A stretch of DNA of 64,000 bases from Acidobacteriota bacterium (lineage in GTDB: Bacteria; Acidobacteriota; Terriglobia; Bryobacterales; UBA6623). Position 1 is the first letter of the stretch. Each line of letters starts with the position of its first letter. The stretch is taken from NCBI GenBank assembly GCA_016125275.1, contig WGMB01000018.1:62001-126000 (forward strand), in the 5' to 3' direction. A program made the position numbers and the translations under genes. The notes under the pieces are model-generated. The model did no database searches. It was not told the DNA's origin and worked only from the letters and a program-made list of their open reading frames with translations. This document shows, piece after piece, positions 45,701 to 53,175 of this stretch.

Positions 45701-47704
45701 TCACCGGATCAGGTTCAATACCTCATCGGTCAACTGGCCCAGGGTCTGCATCACCCGCAGCATGGCGCTGTAGCCCTGCTCGAACTGCAGGAGCTGCACA
45801 GCCTCCTCGTTGATGTCCACCGCCGAGTAGCTGTCCCGCAGATTCTCGGCCGAAGCCGCCAGCTCCCGCTGCGTCTGGACTTGGAAGTTCACGTTGTCCG
45901 ACGCCGTGCCCACGTCGTTGACGAGCCCCGCGTAGAAGTCGCTGAAGGTCTGCCCGTCGAGGGCGCGGCGGGCCTCCAGCGCAGCCACCGCCAGAATGTT
46001 CTCGCCGCCGGCCGGATTGTTGGCGCCCCCGGCGGCAATCGCGGCCAGGGGGATGTCCACAAAGATCGTGCTGGCGGCCAAGGCGCCGCCGGCCTGCTGG
46101 TTCACACCCGCCAAGCCGGAGGCGAATCCCGTCGCGTCCGGGTCGGAATCGGTGGCGGTGAACTGGAACGGCCGGTCGCCGTCGACGCGGACCTCGCCAC
46201 CGACCGCAGAGAACCGCACGCCGGCGGCCGTCAGGTTCTGGTCCAGGGCGACTTGGGCGTTGAGGGCCGCCGCGATCTCTTCGGCGGACTGCCCGCCCAA
46301 GGTTCCCCCGGGCTCCAGCCCGGTGGTGAAGCCCGGGCGGTTGGTGGAGACCGCGAGGTCGAAGCCCTGCCCGGCTTGGTCCGAGAGCACGGCCTTGAGC
46401 GAACCGCCCGCGTCGGAGAAGCTCACCAGTCCGGCCAGCGAAGGCGTCAGCGCGATCTGGTCGTTCAGCCGCGTCGCGAGCTCCGCCGCGGTCTCGCCGC
46501 CGTTGAGCGCCGCCGTCTGCAAGGTCTGGTCGATCGAGCCGTCGGCGCTGGTCAGGCGAATCTGGATGCGGTCCCCGGCCTGGACGGCCGAAGGCGGCGC
46601 CCCTCCCACTAGAAAGGAATCCAGCGTGGCCGTGATCGTACCGCTGAGGCCGTTGGTAAAGTCCACCTGCACGGTGGGACTGGCGGGAGTGGCCGAGCCG
46701 GCGGTTCCGGCCGTCCTGCCGGACCCGTCGAGGTAGCTCGCCGTGTACTGGAACAGCGGTTGGCCCGGGGCGCCGGTGAGGTCGGTCCCTTGCGCCAATT
46801 GCTCGTTCACCTGATCGGCGACGCCTTTCACGAGTCGGTTCACCTCGCCCAGCAGATTGGGCAGGATGTTGTTGCGCGCCTCGAGGATGCCGCCGAGCCG
46901 ACCGCCTTGGTCTTGCAGCAGCGAGGTGATGTCGACGCCGTTGTGGTCGGAAACCCGCAGGCCGTTGGGCCCGTTGGACAAGGTCAGCGGCCGGACGCGG
47001 TTGCCCACCACTAGCGGCGTGCCGCCGGTGAGCACGGCCAGCGAGCCGTCCTGCTGGCGCTGCGTCGAAACGTCCACCAGCCCGCCCAGCTCCTCCAGCG
47101 TCTGCTGCAAACGGGTATTGACGGCCGAGTTGGAAACCTTCGGGTCGGCGGAGCGCTGCGACGAGAGCTGCGCGATCTCTTCCGCCAGGGCGTTGATGCG
47201 CGAGACGGTCGCCCGGGCCTCGGTATCCAGGTCGGCTTGCCGTGCCGACAGGTCCTGGAACGCCCCGCGGGCCGTGGCGGCAAAGCCGTCGGCGGCCGCC
47301 CGGAACGAGCGGCGTAGGTTCAGATCGGAAGGGCTCACGGACAAGGCTTGCGCCGACTGAAAGAAGCCGTCGAGCGAGTCGGCCAAGCTGTTTTCGCCGT
47401 CCACCCGGAACGTCGGCTCCACCAGCGCGAAGAACTCCGACTTCTTCTCCAGTCCGCCCAGCCGCTGCTTGCCCAGCACCACTTGCTTGTCGAGCAGCTC
47501 GCTGCGCAGCGCCGTCACGCCCTCGATCTCCACGCCCTGCGGCGCCGCCGCGCCCGGCACGATGATCGAGGCCAAACTCACCCTCTGGCGGGCGTAGCTC
47601 GGCGTCGCCGCGTTGGCGATGTTCTCCTGGACGACGGCCAACGCCCCGGAGTAGGCCGTCAGGCTCTGCCGGGTCGAGTTGATTGCTGAGTTGATGCCTC
47701 CCAT
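45701..47704 (-). CDS. flgK: Flagellar hook-associated protein 1 (FlgK)
   Basis: 667 residues from ATG 47704; the longer frame to 47899 runs into flgN in another register. N-terminal rod/hook motif INSAINSTRQSLTAYSGALAVVQENIANAATPSYARQRV, and the C-terminal helical block (DINEEAVQLLQFEQGYSAMLRVMQTLGQLTDEVLNLIR) that is diagnostic of FlgK. The central region has repeated Ig-like variable segments. First hook-filament junction protein, acting with FlgL just downstream; FlgN-like chaperone encoded upstream. Confidence 0.96.
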   Translation of the reverse strand: MGGINSAINSTRQSLTAYSGALAVVQENIANAATPSYARQRVSLASIIVPGAAAPQGVEIEGVTALRSELLDKQVVLGKQRLGGLEKKSEFFALVEPTFRVDGENSLADSLDGFFQSAQALSVSPSDLNLRRSFRAAADGFAATARGAFQDLSARQADLDTEARATVSRINALAEEIAQLSSQRSADPKVSNSAVNTRLQQTLEELGGLVDVSTQRQQDGSLAVLTGGTPLVVGNRVRPLTLSNGPNGLRVSDHNGVDITSLLQDQGGRLGGILEARNNILPNLLGEVNRLVKGVADQVNEQLAQGTDLTGAPGQPLFQYTASYLDGSGRTAGTAGSATPASPTVQVDFTNGLSGTITATLDSFLVGGAPPSAVQAGDRIQIRLTSADGSIDQTLQTAALNGGETAAELATRLNDQIALTPSLAGLVSFSDAGGSLKAVLSDQAGQGFDLAVSTNRPGFTTGLEPGGTLGGQSAEEIAAALNAQVALDQNLTAAGVRFSAVGGEVRVDGDRPFQFTATDSDPDATGFASGLAGVNQQAGGALAASTIFVDIPLAAIAAGGANNPAGGENILAVAALEARRALDGQTFSDFYAGLVNDVGTASDNVNFQVQTQRELAASAENLRDSYSAVDINEEAVQLLQFEQGYSAMLRVMQTLGQLTDEVLNLIR

Positions 47705-47723
47705 CGGATCTTCCTCCCGGGGC

Positions 47724-48056
47724 TCAGGCGCGTTCCCTGCGCCCCACGCGAGCCTGCGAGCGCGGCGAGCCGTTGGGGCCGTAGGCCTCGCCCACGGGCT
47801 GCGCCAGCGCCAGCCGCGCTCGCTTGTACGCCGAGACGACCTCCAGCAAGCCCGCGATCCTCGGCAGCTCACGCCGCAGCTCCAGCGCCGACGCCGCATC
47901 CGGCGGCTGCTCGCGCAGCGCCGCCAAGCGGTTCTCGATGCTCGCCGCCAACGCCGGAAACTCCGCCAGACGCGCCTCCCGCAGCGCGTCTCCGGCCCGC
48001 GCCAGCTCGTCCCGAAACTCCGTCCAGCCGGCTTCCGCCGAGACTTCGGTCGCCAT
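47724..48056 (-). CDS. FlgN-like flagellar export chaperone
   Basis: 110 residues, mostly helical and Ala/Leu/Arg-rich ([55 protein letters not shown]), ending GEAYGPNGSPRSQ, like FlgN tails (YGPxG). Sequence identity with known FlgN is low, so the call leans on length, helical character and position: it lies between flgM and flgK, the usual place for the chaperone of FlgK and FlgL. Cytoplasmic. Confidence 0.65.
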   Translation of the reverse strand: MATEVSAEAGWTEFRDELARAGDALREARLAEFPALAASIENRLAALREQPPDAASALELRRELPRIAGLLEVVSAYKRARLALAQPVGEAYGPNGSPRSQARVGRRERA

Positions 48057-48061
48057 TCGCG

Positions 48062-48397
48062 CTATCCGCCCGACGAGGTCGAGAAGACGCTCGAGTAGCT
48101 GCCCGTGTCCGCGATCGCAGCGTTGATCAAGGAGTCCGCGGTCGCGCCCGGGTCGGCGGTCAGTTGGCCCGTTTGCACTGCCTCTCTCGCCTGTTCCACC
48201 CGAGTGATCTCCTCGGGAGAGGGTTCCGAGAGCGCCCGCGAGATTTCCGAGCTCAACGAAGACAGCGAGACCGAGTCGTTCTCTCCCTGTTCGGTCCGTC
48301 GTCCGCCGGACGGCGGCGCCGTCGGCTCGTTCTGGACCCGTTCGGTTTGCGCCGGACGCAGGTAAGTGGAAGCAGTCAGATTGTCGTCGATCTTCAC
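48062..48397 (-). CDS. flgM: Anti-sigma-28 factor FlgM
   Basis: 111 residues. It begins MKIDDNLTASTYLRP and has a C-terminal sigma-binding part of FlgM type: DSVSLSSLSSEISRALSEPS ... VEQAREAVQTGQLTADPGAT. The N-terminal half is polar and disordered, as in FlgM. It is expected to bind FliA until hook completion and then leave by the flagellar exporter. Co-transcribed with flgJ (15 nt upstream) and the flgN-like gene (5 nt downstream). Confidence 0.82.
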   Translation of the reverse strand: MKIDDNLTASTYLRPAQTERVQNEPTAPPSGGRRTEQGENDSVSLSSLSSEISRALSEPSPEEITRVEQAREAVQTGQLTADPGATADSLINAAIADTGSYSSVFSTSSGG

Positions 48398-48412
48398 GAG
48401 TTCCGCGCCTCG

Positions 48413-48712
48413 TCAGCTCTTATCGGCCGCGTCTGGCGACTTCTTTAGCTCCTCGATCGTCATTTGTGCAAATCCCAACCCGCCCGAGCGCGCCAAAGCT
48501 TCGGACAGCACGCTCTCGGCGAACTCCAAATAGCTCTCGGCGGTCTGCTCCCGCTCCTCCGCCAGGGGCTCCCCGGCGGCGCGCGCGGCGGCGAGCATCT
48601 GTTTGGTCAGCATGGCCTCGAACTGCGCGGCGGCCTCGCGGACCGTCGTCGGACGTTTGACCTCCGCCGGGGAAGCAGTCGGCAGGCTGGTGATGGAATC
48701 GGCGGGGCCCAT
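48413..48712 (-). CDS. flgJ: Rod-binding protein (FlgJ N-terminal domain only)
   Basis: 99 residues: REAAAQFEAMLTKQMLAAAR ... YLEFAESVLSEALARSGGLGFA is the rod-binding (Rod-binding PF10135) pattern. There is no C-terminal muramidase domain, so a separate peptidoglycan hydrolase is needed for rod penetration; single-domain forms are common outside gammaproteobacteria. It lies 4 nt after flgI. Confidence 0.88.
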   Translation of the reverse strand: MGPADSITSLPTASPAEVKRPTTVREAAAQFEAMLTKQMLAAARAAGEPLAEEREQTAESYLEFAESVLSEALARSGGLGFAQMTIEELKKSPDAADKS

Positions 48713-48716
48713 CGCG

Positions 48717-49814
48717 TCAGATCACCTCCAGCTCGGCCTCGAGCGCGCCGGCCGCGGCGATGCTCTGCATGATGGCGATGATGTCCCGCGGCGTGGACCC
48801 GATCGTCGTAAGCGCCCGGATGAGCTCTTCCACCGTCGCCCCCTCGGGCAGCGTCGCGGTCTTGGCGGCCTCTTCGGCCACCTGCACATTGGTCTGCGGA
48901 GCCACCGTCGTCGTTCCGGGAGACAGCGGCCCCGGCTGCGAGATGGCGAAGTTCGTGGTGACCTGCACCGTCAGCGAGCCGTGCAGCACAGCCACCGGCG
49001 AGATCCGCACATCCCCGCCGATGACCACCGTGCCGGTGCGTTCGTTGAGCACCACGCGGGCCTTGCGGTCGGCGTCGACCTCCAGGGCGTCCAGCCGGGC
49101 GATGAAGTCGACGGGCCGTTCCCGAAAGCTCTCCGGCATGCGGATCCAGAGGCTGGCGGCGTCCTCAGCGCGGACGTCGGCCTCTGGAAAGCTCTTCGCC
49201 AGGGCCTGCTCGATGCGTGAGGCGGTGGTGAAGTCGGCCCGCCGCAGCGTCAGGCGGAAGCCGTCGGCCGAAGGCGCCACGCTCGGCGCGGGCTTCTCCA
49301 CCAGCCCTCCTTCGGGAATGCGCCCCACGGTGGGGTGATTCACCGCCACGTTGGCGCCCGCGCCGCCGGCCGTGATGCCGCCGATCGACAGAGGCCCCTG
49401 GGCGGTAGCGAAGACCTCACCGTTGGCCGCCTTCAGCGCCGTCAGCACCAGCGAGCCCCCGCGCAGGCTGTTGGCGTCGCCGATAGACGACACGGTCACG
49501 TCCACCTTCGTACCAGGCCGCGCGAACGGCGGCAGCGAAGCGGTCACCATCACCGCCGCGATGTTGCGGACGCGGAAGGCGGTCGGCGAGACGTTGACGC
49601 CCATCGTGCGCAGCAGGTTCGACAGGCTCTGCATCGAGAAGACGGTCTGTTGCCGGTCCCCCGTGCCGCTCAGCCCGACGACCAGCCCGTAGCCGAGGAG
49701 TTGGTTCTCCCGAACCCCCTCGATCGAGGCCAATTCCTTGAGCCGCACGGCGCGCGCGGGGAGGGCCAGTGAGAGGATGGCCAGCAAAGCCAGGGTCAAT
49801 TGCAGCAAACGCAT
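48717..49814 (-). CDS. flgI: Flagellar P-ring protein FlgI
   Basis: 365 residues from ATG 49814 (signal peptide LLQLTLALLAILSLALPARA); the in-frame extension to 49886 is rejected. VRLKELASIEGVRENQLLGYGLVVGLSGTGD is the hallmark FlgI start. DVTVSSIGDANSLRGGSLVL and TIGSTPRDIIAIMQSIAAAGAL complete the match. It forms the periplasmic ring around the rod in the peptidoglycan layer. Follows flgH by 10 nt. Confidence 0.97.
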   Translation of the reverse strand: MRLLQLTLALLAILSLALPARAVRLKELASIEGVRENQLLGYGLVVGLSGTGDRQQTVFSMQSLSNLLRTMGVNVSPTAFRVRNIAAVMVTASLPPFARPGTKVDVTVSSIGDANSLRGGSLVLTALKAANGEVFATAQGPLSIGGITAGGAGANVAVNHPTVGRIPEGGLVEKPAPSVAPSADGFRLTLRRADFTTASRIEQALAKSFPEADVRAEDAASLWIRMPESFRERPVDFIARLDALEVDADRKARVVLNERTGTVVIGGDVRISPVAVLHGSLTVQVTTNFAISQPGPLSPGTTTVAPQTNVQVAEEAAKTATLPEGATVEELIRALTTIGSTPRDIIAIMQSIAAAGALEAELEVI

Positions 49815-49824
49815 GGCGGGGTCC

Positions 49825-50493
49825 TCAAAACGGCAACAAGTCCCGGAAGACGCGGTAGACGATGTTCGGCCGCCGGATGGCCGCATTGACCACGCCTTTG
49901 CCGTTCACCCGCAGATCGAGCAGCCCGAGGCGTTCGGAGCTCACCGAGTTGTCCTGCGCCAAGTCCGCCTGGCGCACCACGCCGCGAATCCACACCATCT
50001 GGCGTTCGGAGTTCACCGAGACCTCCTTGGCCCCTTCGATGATCAGGTTGCCGTTGGGCATCACCTGCGTCACGTGGGCCGTCACCACCGCCGTGACGTT
50101 GGTGTTGCGGGCGGTGCTGGCCTGTCCGGTCAGGGACGTCTTGGTGGTCTGCCCAAAAAGGTTCGGTAGCGGCCGGCCTGCGCCCATCACGCCGAGCAGC
50201 CGCGAGATCGAGCTGTCCGAGCCCGAATCGCGGGACTGCGTGGTGCTGCCGCTGGTGAGCGCGGAAGCCTGTTCGGAGACCATCACGGTCACCAGGTCGC
50301 CGACCCGTCCCGCGCGCGGGTCCCGAGCTACCTCGGCCAGAAAGCCCGTTTCGGTGAATAGCGAGCCGGCTGACGGCGCATTCTGCTCCCGCAGGGCTAC
50401 CGAGCGCTCGATGTAGGCGTCGAGCTCGGCCTCGCTCGATTGCGCCGCCAGGGAGGGAGCGAGCAAGATGCATGCAACCAGTAGGGATCTCAT
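49825..50493 (-). CDS. flgH: Flagellar L-ring protein FlgH
   Basis: 222 residues. RAGRVGDLVTVMVSEQASA and MPNGNLIIEGAKEVSVNSERQMVWIRG(V)VR are diagnostic. The signal peptide is short (MRSLLVACILLAPSLAAQ). There is no canonical lipobox at its end; the only Cys is residue 8, inside the hydrophobic core, whereas classical FlgH is a lipoprotein. It forms the outer-membrane ring, showing a diderm cell. The start overlaps flgA by 4 nt. Confidence 0.95.
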   Translation of the reverse strand: MRSLLVACILLAPSLAAQSSEAELDAYIERSVALREQNAPSAGSLFTETGFLAEVARDPRAGRVGDLVTVMVSEQASALTSGSTTQSRDSGSDSSISRLLGVMGAGRPLPNLFGQTTKTSLTGQASTARNTNVTAVVTAHVTQVMPNGNLIIEGAKEVSVNSERQMVWIRGVVRQADLAQDNSVSSERLGLLDLRVNGKGVVNAAIRRPNIVYRVFRDLLPF

Positions 50494-51407
50494 CGGACAA
50501 CGGCCTCCGCGGATTTGTCGGAAAGAATGCGGGCGACCACTCGGCGGCCGCTCTCGAGGTTACGCAACGGAACCGTCTGACCGATTCGGCCCTCTCCCTC
50601 GGCGCGTGCGGGGGTGCGCAGGACCACGGCGCCGGCGCGCACCTGGAGCTCGAGGATGTCGCCCAGCATGACATCCGGGCGTAATTCGATCGCATCCGCG
50701 CGCAGGGCTTCGCCGGCCTTCATCGGAAGCCTCAAGTGATAATCGCCATCTATCGGCAAGTGTGTGAGATAACTGATGTCCAAGATTGGCAGGAGTCCTT
50801 GTTTCGCGACCAGATCCTCCGGCCGCAAGACCTCATGCAGCGGCAGGTCTCTGGCGGCCTCCAGCCAGGCTCCGTGGGCTTGCACGGAAGCCTCCACGGC
50901 TTCGACCCCGCTGCGGCCGGCGCTGTCCCGCCAGCGCAACCGCAGCAGGGCCGGGGCTGGGCCGCTGGGCGGGCGCCCCAAGATGCTCCACTCCAGGGGG
51001 CCGGCGGGCGCCGTGAAGCGGGCCGGCCCAACCTGTACCGAGACTTCCACGGACTCCGGGAGCAAGTCGTACTGCGCGGCGACAACGCTCCGTACGATCG
51101 CTTCGATCGTGGCGGGCGAGGAGTCCAGCAAGGCCCGCTCGAGCAGCACCGAGGGCGGCAAGTCGACCGGCGCGGCTCCGGAGGCGGCGGCCCAGCGCCC
51201 GAGCAGCGAGGCGGGGATCCGCCGAGGACGGCCCGGCAGGGGACTCGGGCCGAGGTCCGTGTCCGGCGCCGTGGGCTCCCAGCCGGGCAGCGCCGCCAAG
51301 TCGCGCGCTTCGATCCGCGGTCCCAGGATCTCGACGACGGGAGCGGTCTCGGCGGAAGCTCCCAGCGCGGCCAAGAGCAAGAGCAAGCTGAAGCGCAGAA
51401 ACGTCAT
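50490..51407 (-). CDS. flgA: Flagellar P-ring assembly chaperone FlgA
   Basis: 305 residues with signal peptide (FLRFSLLLLLAALGASAE). The C-terminal SAF-like domain has PLHEVLRPEDLVAKQG ... PMKAGEALRADAIELRPDVMLGDILELQVRAGAVVLRTPA...EGRIGQTVPLRNLESGRRVVARI, the FlgA signature. The longer N-terminal part (about 20-180) is variable. Periplasmic chaperone for FlgI polymerisation. Overlaps flgG stop and flgH start by 4 nt each. Confidence 0.92.
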   Translation of the reverse strand: MTFLRFSLLLLLAALGASAETAPVVEILGPRIEARDLAALPGWEPTAPDTDLGPSPLPGRPRRIPASLLGRWAAASGAAPVDLPPSVLLERALLDSSPATIEAIVRSVVAAQYDLLPESVEVSVQVGPARFTAPAGPLEWSILGRPPSGPAPALLRLRWRDSAGRSGVEAVEASVQAHGAWLEAARDLPLHEVLRPEDLVAKQGLLPILDISYLTHLPIDGDYHLRLPMKAGEALRADAIELRPDVMLGDILELQVRAGAVVLRTPARAEGEGRIGQTVPLRNLESGRRVVARILSDKSAEAVVR

Positions 51408-52192
51408 TGGCTGAGCTGGTTCGCCTCCCTGTGCATCTCATCGGCAGCACGCACAACCCTCGCGTTTGCCTCGTATGCGCGCTGTCCCATGATCATTTGG
51501 ATGAACTCTTCGACGACGCTCACATTGGAGTTCTCGAGCATCCCTTGGCGGACGGCCCCGATTCCGTCGAGCCCGGGTTGCCCCAGGATCGGATCGCCCG
51601 AAGCCGTGGTCGGCGTGAACAGGTTCCCGCCCAGAGCCTTCAGGCCGGCTGGGTTCTGGAACGCCGCGATCTGGATGACGCCGGCCTGGGATGCCTGCGC
51701 TTGGCCCTGGATGTTGTAGGAGACGGTCCCGTCCTGGCCGATCGTCACGTCGAGCGCGTTGCGGGGGATGACGATGTTCGGCTCGATCGGATTGCCGGTG
51801 GAGGTGACGATGTTGCCGTTCTGGTCCAGGTGAAAGGACCCGGCGCGGGTGTAGGCCAGGTTGCCCGTGGGCAGCACGACTTGGAAGAACCCCGCCCCCT
51901 CGATCACCACATCCAAGGGGTTCTCGGTGACCAGAAAGTCGCCCTGCTGGAAGATCGTCTCGTTCGACACGACGCGTGCGCCGAGGCCGAGCTGCAACCC
52001 GGACGGGAACACCGTCTGCTGGCCCGACGAAGTGCCGGGCGACACCAGGTTCTGGTAGAGCAGGTCCTGAAACTGAACCCGCCGGCGCTTGAAGCCGGTG
52101 GTGTTCGAGTTGGCTAGGTTGTTCGCCACATTGTCGATATTGAGCTGCTGGGCGACCATGCCGCTGGCGGCGCTGAAAAGTGCTCGAATCAT
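51404..52192 (-). CDS. flgG: Flagellar distal rod protein FlgG
   Basis: 262 residues: MIRALFSAASGMVAQQLNID, VANNLANSNTTGFKRRRVQFQDLLYQ near the N-terminus and QGMLENSNVSVVEEFIQMIMGQRAYEANARVVRAADEM at the C-terminus, all diagnostic for FlgG; length is normal. Exported by the flagellar type III system. 38 nt separate it from flgF. Confidence 0.97.
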   Translation of the reverse strand: MIRALFSAASGMVAQQLNIDNVANNLANSNTTGFKRRRVQFQDLLYQNLVSPGTSSGQQTVFPSGLQLGLGARVVSNETIFQQGDFLVTENPLDVVIEGAGFFQVVLPTGNLAYTRAGSFHLDQNGNIVTSTGNPIEPNIVIPRNALDVTIGQDGTVSYNIQGQAQASQAGVIQIAAFQNPAGLKALGGNLFTPTTASGDPILGQPGLDGIGAVRQGMLENSNVSVVEEFIQMIMGQRAYEANARVVRAADEMHREANQLSQ

Positions 52193-52230
52193 AGGCTTAC
52201 CGTGTAGTGTTCGATCAATGGATCAATCGG

Positions 52231-52968
52231 TTAGGATGTCTTGGGGAGCGTGTCGAGGGCCCGGCCGTCGATGTCATCCCCAGCCAGAGTCGCCGTGCGG
52301 CGCAACATCTCAAAGTGGCGCGTCACGCTCAGCAGGCGCGCGAAAGATTCTGGAACGCCGACGTTGGCCGCCTCGAGGTAGCCGGGCTGGAGCGTGGTCT
52401 CCGCCGCAGGCTCCGGCGGGTCTTCGCTGAGCGGTCGGAGGAGCTGTCCGCCGGCTTTCGCCAAGGGCGGAGGGTCGGAAAACTCTACTATCTTGATCCT
52501 GCCGGCGATGGTCTCGCCCGCGCGTACGACGCCGATCTCGTCAATGGAGATCGGACCGTTCGGCGGAATCACGATGGGGTCTCCTTCCTGGGAGGCGACC
52601 GGGAGGCCCGCAGGCCCCAGCAGCGTCCCGTCCGGCGCCACGGTGAGCTCGCCCGCTCGGGTGTACATCGGCCCGATCTCACCGTTGAGCTCCAGAAACC
52701 CCGGTCCGCGAAGCGCCACGTTGAGCGGCGAGCCGGTCTCCATCAGGGGTCCCTGGCGGAAGTCGATCTTGGCGCCCTCGGCGTAGGGCAACGCTTGGCC
52801 CAGGCCGTCGGAGCCGGGCCGCGAAAGCGCTCCCTGGAAGGCCCGATAGAAGTCCAGGTCGGCCTTGTAGCCTACGGTCGACGTGTTGGCGAGGTTGTTC
52901 GACAAGGCCTGCAGGGAGTCTCCCCGCGCCACCATGCCGGAGGCCGCGCTCAGGATCGCTGGGTTCAT
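52231..52968 (-). CDS. flgF: Proximal/distal rod protein of FlgF/FlgG type (FlgF)
   Basis: 245 residues: MNPAILSAASGMVARGDSLQALSNNLANTSTVGYKADLDFY and the rod-type C-terminus (EAANVGVPESFARLLSVTRHFEMLRRTATLAGD). It is shorter and more diverged than FlgG, and lies first in the operon, hence FlgF. 14 nt separate its ATG from a sigma-54-like element. Confidence 0.9.
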   Translation of the reverse strand: MNPAILSAASGMVARGDSLQALSNNLANTSTVGYKADLDFYRAFQGALSRPGSDGLGQALPYAEGAKIDFRQGPLMETGSPLNVALRGPGFLELNGEIGPMYTRAGELTVAPDGTLLGPAGLPVASQEGDPIVIPPNGPISIDEIGVVRAGETIAGRIKIVEFSDPPPLAKAGGQLLRPLSEDPPEPAAETTLQPGYLEAANVGVPESFARLLSVTRHFEMLRRTATLAGDDIDGRALDTLPKTS

Positions 52969-52982
52969 GCGTCCAGTTCATT

Positions 52983-52998
52983 AGCACGTGAGGGGCCA
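52983..52998 (-). promoter_or_regulatory. Sigma-54-like -24/-12 element for the flgF operon
   Basis: Minus strand TGGCCCCTCACGTGCT: GG and GC are separated by exactly 10 bp as required for RpoN promoters (TGGCAC-N5-TTGC type). 14 nt separate its end from ATG 52968. In GC-rich DNA such matches can be chance, but the mirrored element for fliK raises its interest. Confidence 0.4.
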
Positions 52999-53066
52999 CA
53001 GTAGGGGTAAGGGCGTAATCGCTTGAAAACATGGGAAAACCCGCGGCGGCCGGTGGCGGCGGTCTC

Positions 53067-53092
53067 TTGTCACTGCGACAAACTTCTGTCAC
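53067..53092. promoter_or_regulatory. Palindrome and direct repeats in the flagellar divergent spacer
   Basis: TTGTC-ACTGC-GACAA (53067-53081) is a perfect inverted repeat, and TGTCAC occurs twice (53068-53073 and 53087-53092) one helical turn or two apart. It sits midway between the two sigma-54-like elements, where an activator of both operons would bind. Confidence 0.35.
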
Positions 53093-53148
53093 CAGGGCGG
53101 CGGAGCGGCAACGAGCTAAGTCGATGATTCTATGGGAACGGCGAGGTT

Positions 53149-53164
53149 TGGCCGGATGGATGCT
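53149..53164 (+). promoter_or_regulatory. Sigma-54-like -24/-12 element for the fliK operon
   Basis: Plus strand TGGCCGGATGGATGCT: GG-N10-GC spacing, with TGGC and TGCT intact. 11 nt separate it from the GTG start at 53176. Confidence 0.4.
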
Positions 53165-53175
53165 AAAGGTCCGGC

